Shown: positions 8,392 through 16,705 of the stretch, one piece after another
Numbering within the stretch: the first letter of the stretch is position 1
How the letters are laid out: every line of letters begins with the position of its first letter
Assembly (NCBI GenBank): GCA_039818665.1
Contig: JBCBTJ010000007.1
Span: 1 to 64,000 of the forward strand
Length of the DNA: 64,000 bases
Reading direction: 5' to 3'
From: JBCBTJ01 sp039818665
GTDB taxonomy: Bacteria; Pseudomonadota; Alphaproteobacteria; Caulobacterales; Hyphomonadaceae
Made by a program: the position numbers and the translations under genes
The notes under the pieces: model-generated
What the model was told of the DNA's origin: nothing
Databases searched by the model: none
What the model saw: the letters and a program-made list of their open reading frames with translations, nothing else

Positions 8392-9900
8392 ATGATCAAG
8401 CGTATCGCGTTGGGGGCCGCGGCGGCGCTCGGCCTGTTTGTGCTTTTCATTCTCGTGCGGACGCTGACCTATGGCGGCGGCGCGCAAGCTTCCGCTTGGG
8501 ACTTGCCGGAAGCGCCGTTCGTCTCCGCCGAAAACGCCGCCGAACATCTCGCCGAAGCGATCCGGATCAGGACGATCACCGTGGCGCCCGGCGATCCGAG
8601 GCCTGGTCAAGACGGGCCTTGGCGCGAACTGCACGACTGGTTGGAGACAACCTATCCCCGCGCCCACCGCGCGATGGAGAAGGAGCTCGTGGCCGGCTAC
8701 ACGCTGCTCTACGCCTGGGAGGGTTCGGATCCGTCGCTGAAGCCGATCCTATTGATGGCGCACCAGGACGTGGTGCCCGTGAATATCGGCACCGAAGGCG
8801 ACTGGACCGGCGGCCCCTTCGACGGCGAGATCATCGACGGCTATGTCTATGGCCGCGGGGCGATCGACGACAAAGGCTCCATGGTGGCCCTCATGGAGGC
8901 CGCCGAAGCTTTAGCGCGCACCGGATTCGAGCCGCGGCGGACGATTTACTTCATGTTCGGTCATGACGAGGAGGTCTCCGGCTCCGGCGCGGCGGCGGGG
9001 GTGCAAGTGCTGAAGGACCGCGGCGTCGAACCGGAAATGGCGCTCGACGAAGGCTTCATGGTCATCGACCCCAACCCGCTGACGGGGGCCGCGCTCGGCC
9101 TCGTGGGGGTGGCGGAGAAGGGCTATGTGACCTTCGAGATCACCGCGATCGGCGCGGGCGGGCACTCCTCGACGCCGCCGCGGGACTCGGCCACCGTGCA
9201 ATTGTCTCGTGCGCTGATCGCGCTTGATGAAAACCAGATGCCGGCCGATTTCGACGGGCCGCTTGTGGCGGGCATGTTCGAAGCGGCGGGGCCGGACATG
9301 CCCTTCCTTCAGCGCATGGCCTTCGCCAATCTTTGGCTGTTTCGAGGCGCCATCGAAAACACGGCGGCCAAAACGCCGGCGCTGAACGCGATGATCCGCA
9401 CGACGACCGCGCCGACCATGCTGGTCGGGTCTGCAAAGGAGAATGTGCTCGCCCAGCGCGCGACGGCGATCGTCAATTTCCGCATTCATCCAGCCGACAC
9501 GGAGGACGATATCCTCGCCCACATCAATTCCGTGCTCGAAGACGTGCCGGGCGAGTTCGAGGTGAAGATGGGCCGGCAGGGCATTCGCGGCGAAGGCGCT
9601 TCGCCCGTGTCGCCGACGGACAATCGCGCCTATCGCGTCATCGCCGCGGCGGCGTCTGAGGCGGGCAATGGCGCGGCCGTGGCGCCGGGCCTGGTGCTGG
9701 GCGCCACGGACGGGCGATACGCCTATGCGATCACCGATAACGTCTACCGCTTCGCGCCGGCGGTGATGTCGACCGAGGACCTGACCGGCTTTCACGGCAC
9801 GAACGAGCGGCTCTCAGTGGCGAATATGAAACGCATGGCTGAAGGCTATGCGCAGATCATTCTCGGCTTGGACGCGCCGGACGAAGCCGCGGCGGACTAG
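8392..9900 (+). CDS. M20-family metallopeptidase, membrane-anchored (carboxypeptidase S-like)
   Basis: Predicted 502 residues. A hydrophobic N-terminal segment (about 4-24) acts as signal anchor. Di-zinc motifs of clan MH are complete: MAHQDVVPV (H124, D126), GRGAIDDKG (D159), FGHDEEVSG (Glu pair) and a late FHGTNERL histidine. A dimerisation domain lies between, with GGHSSTPP. Length and N-terminal anchor resemble yeast carboxypeptidase S and bacterial Xaa-His/acetylornithine-deacetylase relatives that remove terminal amino acids from peptides. Substrate is not predictable. Ends in a 4-bp convergent overlap (CTAG) with the ion channel gene. Confidence 0.9.
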   Translation: MIKRIALGAAAALGLFVLFILVRTLTYGGGAQASAWDLPEAPFVSAENAAEHLAEAIRIRTITVAPGDPRPGQDGPWRELHDWLETTYPRAHRAMEKELVAGYTLLYAWEGSDPSLKPILLMAHQDVVPVNIGTEGDWTGGPFDGEIIDGYVYGRGAIDDKGSMVALMEAAEALARTGFEPRRTIYFMFGHDEEVSGSGAAAGVQVLKDRGVEPEMALDEGFMVIDPNPLTGAALGLVGVAEKGYVTFEITAIGAGGHSSTPPRDSATVQLSRALIALDENQMPADFDGPLVAGMFEAAGPDMPFLQRMAFANLWLFRGAIENTAAKTPALNAMIRTTTAPTMLVGSAKENVLAQRATAIVNFRIHPADTEDDILAHINSVLEDVPGEFEVKMGRQGIRGEGASPVSPTDNRAYRVIAAAASEAGNGAAVAPGLVLGATDGRYAYAITDNVYRFAPAVMSTEDLTGFHGTNERLSVANMKRMAEGYAQIILGLDAPDEAAAD

Positions 9901-10715
9901 TCATCGGAGACCTGGTCGCGCCGCGCGGCTTCCCGAGCCCGCAGCTCGTCGGAAAACGCGCTGGCGAAGACCCCGGCCGGCAAAGCGACAACGCCGATCC
10001 CGGCGATTGCGATGACAGACGCGGCGACGCGGCCGAGCACGGTGACGGGATAAACATCGCCGTAGCCGACCGTTGTGAGCGTGGCGATCGCCCACCAGAC
10101 GGCGCGCGGGATGGAGGCGAAGGCTTCGACGCCATTGGCGACGCCCTCGATCAAATAGAGCGCGACGGCGGAGACGTAGACGAGCGCTAAAGCGAGCGCG
10201 AGCGTGGTCAGAAGCTGGCCGCCGGCGCGCTGCAGCGCCGCGCCCAGGACGTCGAAGGCCGGCATGAAGCGGGCGATTTTGACAAGCCGCGCCAGCCGAA
10301 GGATGCGCAGCCCCATCAAAATCTCGCCGCCATCGTCGGACGGCGCGAGCAAGACCCAAAGAAGCTCCGGCGCGAAAGCCAGGAGATCGGCCACAGCGTA
10401 AGGGGTGGCGATGTAGCGCAGCCGCCCGAGCACGCCGCGATACCGCGGATCTTCGCCTGCGATGACAAGGCGAACAAAATACTCGAAGGCGAAAATCCCG
10501 ACGATGGCCAGATTGAACCGGTCGATCCAGAGGCGCAGACCGGGGCTGAGCGTCGGCTCAGTCTCCATCGCAAAAGTGATCAGGCTCGCGATGACCAGGA
10601 AGACGATGAAGCCGTTGGTGAAGGACAAGCCGCGGCGGGTGCGCGCTTGCGGCTCGATCTCCTGATAGAGCTTGTGCCGCCAACCGATCGCCGACATGCC
10701 CGCTTGTATCGCCAA
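9897..10715 (-). CDS. Voltage-gated-type potassium channel (six-TM)
   Basis: Predicted 272 residues. Transmembrane segments S1-S4 occupy about residues 30-165, with an arginine-bearing S4-like stretch LRILRLARLVKIARF. The pore loop and selectivity filter TVGYGD lie near residue 216, followed by S6. The filter is the canonical K+ signature, so a Kv-like channel subunit is well supported. The TTG start at 10715 is backed by a GGAGG site 5 nt upstream. It lies 17 bp downstream of the pheT stop and may be read as the last gene of the translation operon. Confidence 0.9.
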   Translation of the reverse strand: MAIQAGMSAIGWRHKLYQEIEPQARTRRGLSFTNGFIVFLVIASLITFAMETEPTLSPGLRLWIDRFNLAIVGIFAFEYFVRLVIAGEDPRYRGVLGRLRYIATPYAVADLLAFAPELLWVLLAPSDDGGEILMGLRILRLARLVKIARFMPAFDVLGAALQRAGGQLLTTLALALALVYVSAVALYLIEGVANGVEAFASIPRAVWWAIATLTTVGYGDVYPVTVLGRVAASVIAIAGIGVVALPAGVFASAFSDELRAREAARRDQVSDD

Positions 10716-10732
10716 CCACGCCTCCTCGCGTC

Positions 10733-13147
10733 TTAGCCCCTTAACACGCCGCCCGTCTTTTTGGCGACGGCGGCCACGACCTTGTCCATCAGGGCGTCGA
10801 TGTCTTGGTCTTTCAAGGCCTCGCCGCTCGGCTGAATGAGGATTTCAAAGGCGATGGACTTCTTGCCCTCCTCCACGCCTGGGCCGCGATACACATCGAA
10901 CACCTCGGCCGAACCGATGAGGGATTTGTCGGCCCCGCCCGCCGCGGAGACGAGATCGCCGGCTGGAACGGCCTCGTCGACGACAAAGGCGAGGTCGCGG
11001 CGGATCGGCGTCAGATCGGCGAGCTCGAGCACCGGCTTGGTCTTCAGCGCTTTGACCTTCATCACCGGCAGCGCATTGAGATTGAGCTCAAACGCGTAGA
11101 CCGGCCCGTCGACGTCGAGCGCGCGCAGGACGCGCGGATGCAGCGCGCCGAAATGGGCGATCGTGGTCTTCGGACCTAGGCGGACCGAGGCGGCTTGGCC
11201 TGGGTGCCAGTGGTCTTGATTGGGCGCCATGATCTGAAAGCGCGAGCCTGGTTGGTCGAAAGCTTCGAGGACGGCGAATACGTCCGCTTTCACCGCATAG
11301 GCGTCCACTTCGTTGGCCCGGCCCTGCCAATTGCGAGGGGCGCCAGGTCGGACCAGCCCGGAGACGGCGGTGCGTTGATCCTTCGGACCGTCGCCGCGAT
11401 ACAGCGGACCGGCTTCGAACAGGCGGACCTCCGCTTCGCCGCGATCGGACGCGCGCTGCGCCGCCTTGGCGAGATTGGCGAGCATGGACGGCCGCATGCA
11501 GTCGAGGTCGCTCGCGACCGGATTGTCGACCAGGAGATCGGTCCCGAGCGCGTTTTCGCCGCCGGCGAAGAGCGCCGCGTCGGCGCGCGCCATGAAGCTC
11601 CAGGTGACCGCTTCCAGATAGCCGCGGCCGGCGAGCACGCGGCGCGCGGTGCGCACGCGCTGTTGCATCGGCGTCAGCGAAGCTCTGACGCCGCCGGCGG
11701 GCGCAGGCAGCGAGGTCTGCGGCAGGTGCTGATAGCCGTGCAGCCGCGCAAGCTCTTCGACGATGTCGGCCGATTGTTCGATGTCGAACCGGTGCGCGGG
11801 GGCGCGGACATACCAAGCGTCGCCGGCGTCTTCGACATCGAAGGCGAGATCTTTGAGGATCCGTTTCATGTCGGCGGGTTTCAGCTCGATGCCCGTGAGG
11901 CGCTTCAAATCGGCCGGTTTGAAGGTCGCTTTCTCGGGCCGGTAAGGATCGACGAGATCGCCCGCGACGACAGGGTGCGAGACATCGCCTTCGGTTTCCG
12001 TCGTGATGAGCTGAACAGCTTGCGCAAGGCCGTCCATGACGCTCGCCGGGTCGACGCCGCGTTCGAACCGGTAGCGGGCGTCCGAAATGATTCCCGTCGC
12101 GCGCCCGGTGCGGGCGGTGCGCATCGGGTCGAACCAGGCGCTTTCGATGAAGACGTTGACCGTTTCGTCGGTGACCGCTGTGGACTCCCCGCCCATCACC
12201 CCGCCAAGACCGATGGCGCCGCTATCGTCGCCAATGACGCACATGTCTTCGGAAAGGTCGTAGGTCTTGCCGTCGAGGGCGAGCAGCGTCTCCCCCTTTT
12301 TTCCAAGACGCGCAACGACGGCCCCGCGCAGCTTGTCGGCGTCATAGACGTGAAGCGGGCGGGCGCGGTCGTATGAGATGTAGTTCGTCACATCGACGAG
12401 CAGGCTCTTCGGCGTGAGACCGATCGCCTTGAGGCGGGCCTGAAGCCAGTCTGGCGAGGGGCCGTTTTTCACGCCACGGATCAAAACGCCGCCGAAGACC
12501 GGACACGCCTCCGGCGCTTCGAGCTTCACCTCGATCGGGCAGTCATAGCCGCCGCTGATCGGCTTGATTTCTTTCGGATCGAAACGCCCCGCCCCGGCCG
12601 CGGCGAGATCGCGGGCGATGCCGACGACGCCGAGCCAGTCCGGCCGGTTCGGCGTGACTTCGAAGTCGATGACGGGATCGCCGGCGCCGAGGGCTTTGGC
12701 CGCCGGTTCGCCGAGCTTCCATTTGTCCGGCAAGTCGGCGATGCCGTCATGGTCCTCGCCGGCTTCCAATTCTTTGGCCGAGCACAGCATGCCATGGCTC
12801 TCGACTCCACGGATTTTGCGGGGCTTTTTGTCGAGCGCGAAATCGAGACCGGGGATATAGGCGCCGAGCGGGGCGTAGACCGCCGTCATGCCCGCGCGGG
12901 CGTTTGGCGCGCCGCAGACGATCTGCTTGGTTCCGTCGACGGTCTCCACCGTGCACACGCGCAGGCGGTCGGCGTCCGGATGGGGTTCGGCGGCCGTCAC
13001 CTTGGCGATGGTGAACGGCGCGAGGCGCTCGGCCGGATTGTCGACATGTTCGACCTCGAGCCCGGCCTGCAGCATGTAGCCGAGAATCTCGTCCAGCCCC
13101 GCGCGCGTGGCGAGATGGTCTTCAAGCCATGAGAGCGTGAATTTCAT
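10733..13147 (-). CDS. pheT: Phenylalanyl-tRNA synthetase beta subunit
   Basis: Predicted 804 residues, the full length for bacterial PheT. An N-terminal EMAP/OB tRNA-binding domain (TIAKVTAAEPHPDADRLRVC, about 47-66) is followed by B3/B4 editing and B5 domains, a catalytic-like core and a C-terminal ferredoxin-fold anticodon-binding domain with RRDLAFVVDE. Together with PheS it forms the (alpha-beta)2 enzyme that charges tRNA-Phe, and the beta subunit removes mischarged Tyr. The ATG follows the pheS stop TAG with no gap, so translation is coupled. Confidence 0.97.
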   Translation of the reverse strand: MKFTLSWLEDHLATRAGLDEILGYMLQAGLEVEHVDNPAERLAPFTIAKVTAAEPHPDADRLRVCTVETVDGTKQIVCGAPNARAGMTAVYAPLGAYIPGLDFALDKKPRKIRGVESHGMLCSAKELEAGEDHDGIADLPDKWKLGEPAAKALGAGDPVIDFEVTPNRPDWLGVVGIARDLAAAGAGRFDPKEIKPISGGYDCPIEVKLEAPEACPVFGGVLIRGVKNGPSPDWLQARLKAIGLTPKSLLVDVTNYISYDRARPLHVYDADKLRGAVVARLGKKGETLLALDGKTYDLSEDMCVIGDDSGAIGLGGVMGGESTAVTDETVNVFIESAWFDPMRTARTGRATGIISDARYRFERGVDPASVMDGLAQAVQLITTETEGDVSHPVVAGDLVDPYRPEKATFKPADLKRLTGIELKPADMKRILKDLAFDVEDAGDAWYVRAPAHRFDIEQSADIVEELARLHGYQHLPQTSLPAPAGGVRASLTPMQQRVRTARRVLAGRGYLEAVTWSFMARADAALFAGGENALGTDLLVDNPVASDLDCMRPSMLANLAKAAQRASDRGEAEVRLFEAGPLYRGDGPKDQRTAVSGLVRPGAPRNWQGRANEVDAYAVKADVFAVLEAFDQPGSRFQIMAPNQDHWHPGQAASVRLGPKTTIAHFGALHPRVLRALDVDGPVYAFELNLNALPVMKVKALKTKPVLELADLTPIRRDLAFVVDEAVPAGDLVSAAGGADKSLIGSAEVFDVYRGPGVEEGKKSIAFEILIQPSGEALKDQDIDALMDKVVAAVAKKTGGVLRG

Positions 13148-14221
13148 CTAAGACAGCCCTCCGCTGAGGCTCGGCGTGGTCCAGGGCTTGAAGCCATAAT
13201 GGCGGATCCAGCGCGGGTCGCCCTCGAAATAGGGGCGCAAGTCCGGCATGCCGTATTTCAGCATGGCGAGCCGGTCGACGCCCATGCCGAAGGCGAAGCC
13301 CTGATATTCATCGGGATCGATGCCGCAATTGCGCAGCACGTTCGGGTGGACCATGCCGGAGCCGAGGATCTCCATCCATTGGTCGCCGGCGCCCACCTCG
13401 ATGCTGTCGCCCTTCTTGGTGTATTTCACATCCATCTCCGCCGACGGCTCCGTGAAGGGGAAGAAGTGCGGGCGGAAGCGGGCTTCAACCTCGTCGACCT
13501 CGAAAAAGGCTTTTACGAAATCGATCAGGCAGCCTTTGAGGTGGCCCATATGGACGCCCTTCTCCACCACCAGGCCTTCGACCTGGTGGAACATCGGGGT
13601 GTGCGTGGCGTCCCAGTCGTTCCGGAACACGCGGCCAGGCGCGATGATGCGGATGGGCGGCGCGCCCTCGGTCATGGTGCGGATCTGCACCGGCGAGGTG
13701 TGGGTGCGCAGCACTTTGCGCTCGCCGGCCGCGTCGGGCGCCAGGAAGATCGTGTCATGATCCTCGCGCGCCGGGTGGCCGGGCGGGAAATTGAGCGCGG
13801 TGAAATTGTGCCAGTCGTCTTCGATGTCCGGCCCTTCGGCGACGGCGAAGCCCATATTCCCGAAGATCGCGGCCACCTCCTCGAAGACCTGCATCACGGG
13901 GTGGAGCCGGCCATAGCTCTCGGGCGGATGCGGCAGGGTGAGGTCGAGCTTTTCCTTGGCGACCTGTTCGTCGAGCGCGGCGTCTTCGAGAACGGCTTTG
14001 CGCTCCGCCACGGCCTCGCCGACGCGGTCTTTGAGCGCGTTGAGCTTCGGGCCCATCTCCTGGCGCTCTTCCGGGCTCATGCCGCCAAGCGTCTTCATCA
14101 GGCCGGAGACGCGTCCATTGCGGCCAAGCTCGGCGACGCGGACTTTGTCCAGCGTGTCGAGGTCGCCGGCGGCTTTAATCGCGGCGAGCGCCTCGGTTTC
14201 GATTTCGGCGATGTCAGACAT
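13148..14221 (-). CDS. pheS: Phenylalanyl-tRNA synthetase alpha subunit
   Basis: Predicted 357 residues. An N-terminal coiled-coil (about 1-85) for tRNA binding is followed by the class II catalytic core: motif 2 around VFRNDWDATHTPMFHQ and motif 3 GMGVDRLAMLKYG. The chosen start is ATG at 14221; an in-frame TTG lies directly before it. The start codon adjoins the T tract of a terminator hairpin (14223-14255), so read-through, and possibly ribosome access, is likely controlled there. Next in the cluster after rplT. Confidence 0.97.
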   Translation of the reverse strand: MSDIAEIETEALAAIKAAGDLDTLDKVRVAELGRNGRVSGLMKTLGGMSPEERQEMGPKLNALKDRVGEAVAERKAVLEDAALDEQVAKEKLDLTLPHPPESYGRLHPVMQVFEEVAAIFGNMGFAVAEGPDIEDDWHNFTALNFPPGHPAREDHDTIFLAPDAAGERKVLRTHTSPVQIRTMTEGAPPIRIIAPGRVFRNDWDATHTPMFHQVEGLVVEKGVHMGHLKGCLIDFVKAFFEVDEVEARFRPHFFPFTEPSAEMDVKYTKKGDSIEVGAGDQWMEILGSGMVHPNVLRNCGIDPDEYQGFAFGMGVDRLAMLKYGMPDLRPYFEGDPRWIRHYGFKPWTTPSLSGGLS

Positions 14222-14222
14222 C

Positions 14223-14255
14223 AAAAAGCCCCGTTGGCGTTTGGCGCAACGGGGC
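14223..14255 (-). terminator. Rho-independent terminator/attenuator abutting the pheS start
   Basis: On the minus strand a 9-bp perfect stem, GCCCCGTTG with CAACGGGGC, encloses a 10-nt loop and is followed at once by TTTTT and then by the pheS start codon. It follows rplT by about 58 nt. Its place between rplT and pheST suits an attenuator that sets pheST level relative to the ribosomal genes. No phenylalanine-rich leader peptide and no T-box were recognised in the short leader. Confidence 0.75.
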
Positions 14256-14313
14256 CCTATCCGCCCCGCAACGCGGTCGGATTAGCGGAGAAAGCTTCAG
14301 ATCGGAACCGGCT

Positions 14314-14676
14314 TTAAGCCAGCGCGCCTTTGGCCTTCTCCACCAGGCTCGTAAAAGCGGCGGGTTCGCGAATGGCGAGGTCGGCCATGACTTTGCGGTC
14401 CACTTCGATCCCGGCCTTGTTCAAGCCGTCGATGAAGCGGGAATAGGTCAGGCTGTCGTCGTGCAGGCGGACGGCGGCGTTGATGCGCTGGATCCAGAGC
14501 GAGCGGAAGGTGCGCTTTTTCTGTTTGCGGCCGATGTACGAGTTGGTGCCGGCCTTCCAAACAGCGGCGTTGGCGGTGCGGAAAGTATTCTTCCGGCGGC
14601 CATAATAGCCTTTGGCGGCCTTGATGATTTTCTTATGCCGGGCGTGGGCCGGCACTTTGTTGCGTGAGCGGGGCAT
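14314..14676 (-). CDS. rplT: 50S ribosomal protein L20
   Basis: Predicted 120 residues, the normal length. Begins MPRSRNKVPAHARHKKIIK and contains the conserved GYYGRRKNTFRTA and YIGRKQKKRTFRSLWIQRI segments. L20 is an early assembly protein that binds 23S rRNA and, in gamma-proteobacteria, represses its own operon through mRNA structure. It is third in the cluster infC-rpmI-rplT-pheS-pheT, 38 bp after rpmI. Confidence 0.98.
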   Translation of the reverse strand: MPRSRNKVPAHARHKKIIKAAKGYYGRRKNTFRTANAAVWKAGTNSYIGRKQKKRTFRSLWIQRINAAVRLHDDSLTYSRFIDGLNKAGIEVDRKVMADLAIREPAAFTSLVEKAKGALA

Positions 14677-14714
14677 GGGTCAGGTCCGTGCTTTGTCTGG
14701 GATTCAAGATCGGC

Positions 14715-14918
14715 TTAGTCGAGGCCGTAGGGCAGCCATTTCATCACCCGCGGCTTGTCTTTGTCGGACACCGTGTCGGTGCCGCGGTTCTGGCGGATGT
14801 ATTTGCTGTTATGGCTCATAAGCCGGTGGCGCTTGCCAGCGACTCCGTGTTTGAGCTTGCCGGTGGCCGTGATCTTGAACCGCTTGGCGGCGGCCTTCTT
14901 AGTCTTCATCTTCGGCAT
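14715..14918 (-). CDS. rpmI: 50S ribosomal protein L35
   Basis: Predicted 67 residues. The start MPKMKTKKAAAKRFK is typical of L35, and an AAGGAG ribosome-binding site stands upstream; the longer frame to 14945 is not needed. The conserved C-terminal part includes NRGTDTVSDKD and MKWLPYG. Structural protein of the large subunit, encoded between infC and rplT as in most bacteria. Confidence 0.97.
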   Translation of the reverse strand: MPKMKTKKAAAKRFKITATGKLKHGVAGKRHRLMSHNSKYIRQNRGTDTVSDKDKPRVMKWLPYGLD

Positions 14919-15064
14919 TTCGGTCTCCTTTGCGACAGCTCGCACCTCAAAGAGGCGGCCGTCTTCCGTTCATGAGCCGCAAGGCATGCCGTTCGCCCGG
15001 CGGCTCGAAAGCGCGGGTTATGACGGTTTGGGTCTTTGGAATCAAGCGCTGATGCGCGAACCGC

Positions 15065-15604
15065 CTAGCGCGGCGCCATGACCATGGTCATCTGGCGGCC
15101 TTCAAGCTTGGGTTCGAGCTCGACCTTCGCCATCTCGTCGAACTCGTCGCGGACTTTGTTGAGCAGCTCCATGCCGAGATGCTGGTGCGCCATTTCCCGG
15201 CCGCGGAAGCGCAGGGTGATCTTCACCTTGTCGCCATCCTCGAAGAAGCGCGTGATCGCCTTCGTCTTCACTTGATAATCGTGGATGTCGATGTTCGGGC
15301 GCATCTTGATCTCTTTGAGATCGGCGGATTTTTGCTTCTTCCGGGCGGCGGCCTTCTTTTTCTGTTCTTCGAAGCGCAGTTTTCCGTAGTCCAAGATTTT
15401 GCAGACGGGTGGATTTCCGTCCGGCGCCACTTCGACCAGGTCAAGTCCGGCTTCTCGCGCGGCGTCGAGGGCGGCCTCGGTCGGCATGGCTCCCTGTTTT
15501 TCGCCGTTTTCGTCGATCAGCAGAACTTTGGGCGCGGTGATCTCACTGTTTGTGCGCGGGCCTGTCTTCTTTGCGGGCTGCGCGACTTGGGGTCTACGGG
15601 CTAT
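15065..15604 (-). CDS. infC: Translation initiation factor IF-3 (ATA start)
   Basis: Predicted 179 residues if translated from ATA at 15604-15602. The first ATG in frame (15487) would delete about 39 residues of the conserved IF3 N-domain (NSEITAPKVLLIDENGE). The extended frame restores an ARRPQ-type N-terminus common in alphaproteobacterial IF3 and stops at a TGA 15 nt upstream, with an AAGGAG site 7 nt before the ATA. The C-domain is complete (KEIKMRPNIDIHDYQVK, LRFRGREMAH). IF3 prevents subunit joining and checks start codons, and rare start codons on infC are known to allow self-regulation. Confidence 0.93.
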   Translation of the reverse strand: MARRPQVAQPAKKTGPRTNSEITAPKVLLIDENGEKQGAMPTEAALDAAREAGLDLVEVAPDGNPPVCKILDYGKLRFEEQKKKAAARKKQKSADLKEIKMRPNIDIHDYQVKTKAITRFFEDGDKVKITLRFRGREMAHQHLGMELLNKVRDEFDEMAKVELEPKLEGRQMTMVMAPR

Positions 15605-15664
15605 GTCTGCACTCCTTCATGGTGGTTCACGATACGTTGAATATGCCGCTTTGAGGACCTGTCT

Positions 15665-16705
15665 TCAAGCAGGCGCGGGCACTCTGAGAACGCCGAGCGC
15701 GCGGATGGCTTGCCAGACATCGTCCGGCGAGACCTGCTCGAGCGTCGGCGCGTGCACGACGATCACCGTCGACCCGCGCGGCTCGGCCTGTTTCGGGTCG
15801 GACTCATCGGTCGCGAACAAAGCGACGCCCGGCGCGCCGGCGATGGTCGAGAGATGCATCGGCCCCGTATCATTGCCGACGACGAAACGCGCGCGGCGCG
15901 CCAGCGTGGCGATCTGGAACAAATCGGTGCGGGTGACGAGATTTTTGACGCGCGGCTCGTCTCTGCAGACGGCGTGCGCGATGTCGCCCTCGGCTTTCGC
16001 GCCGATCATCACCGGCTGGACGCCCGCATCGGCTATGCGGCGGGCGATTTCCGCGAAGGATTCGGGCGGCCAGCGTTTGGCGCTGCGATGGGCGGACGCG
16101 CCCGGAATGATCAGCGCGAAGTCTGGATCAAGTCCGAAATAATCCGGCGTCAGGCGCGGCGCATTGCCGAGCGCCGGTTCGATCCAATCGACGCTCGGGG
16201 TCGGTTTGGTGGTCAGGGTGTAGCCGCCCTCGGGCGCGACGCCGGCGTGTTCGAGCTGCTCGGCGAGACGATCGATCGAATGCATCACGCCGCGCGCCGG
16301 ATTGTCGTGGGGAAACGCGCACCCTTCGGCGTGGCCGGACCAGAGCGGCGGCCGGCGGCCCGGCAAGTTCAAGAGGCGGAAATAGTTCGAGGTGCGCCCG
16401 CTGGTCTGGAAGTCATAGACGATGTCGTATTTCTCTTTGCGAATGCGGCTGACGAGGGCGCCCGTGGCTTTGACGCCGTCCGGCCGGCCGTCGGTCTCGA
16501 CCGCGTCCACATAGGGGCATTTTTCGGCGAAGGCTTTGTAGGGTTCGGTGGTGAGCAATGTGATCCGGGCGGAGGGATGATGGCGGCGCACGGCCTCCAT
16601 CGCGCCAAGGGCGAGCACGAAATCGCCGAGCGCGCTGAGCTTGATCACCAGCACGCGCCGGGCGTCCGCCCCGGGATTGGTTTTCTGTCTCGCCAGCGGC
16701 CTCAT
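15665..16705 (-). CDS. Glycosyltransferase family 9 (heptosyltransferase-like)
   Basis: Predicted 346 residues. The GT9 pattern is present: an N-terminal VLVIKLSALGDFVLALGAM, a middle LIIPGASAHRSAKRWP and the nucleotide-sugar site VGNDTGPMHL near the C-terminus. Family members add heptose or related sugars to lipid A-core oligosaccharide on the cytoplasmic face of the inner membrane. The donor cannot be read from sequence. Its ATG overlaps the stop of the upstream GT4 gene by 4 bp, so the two are co-translated and probably work on the same glycan. infC follows 60 bp later. Confidence 0.88.
   Translation of the reverse strand: MRPLARQKTNPGADARRVLVIKLSALGDFVLALGAMEAVRRHHPSARITLLTTEPYKAFAEKCPYVDAVETDGRPDGVKATGALVSRIRKEKYDIVYDFQTSGRTSNYFRLLNLPGRRPPLWSGHAEGCAFPHDNPARGVMHSIDRLAEQLEHAGVAPEGGYTLTTKPTPSVDWIEPALGNAPRLTPDYFGLDPDFALIIPGASAHRSAKRWPPESFAEIARRIADAGVQPVMIGAKAEGDIAHAVCRDEPRVKNLVTRTDLFQIATLARRARFVVGNDTGPMHLSTIAGAPGVALFATDESDPKQAEPRGSTVIVVHAPTLEQVSPDDVWQAIRALGVLRVPAPA

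Noticed and set aside
15065..15487. infC starting at the first ATG
   Set aside because: It would remove about 39 conserved residues; the ATA with AAGGAG upstream explains the whole frame.
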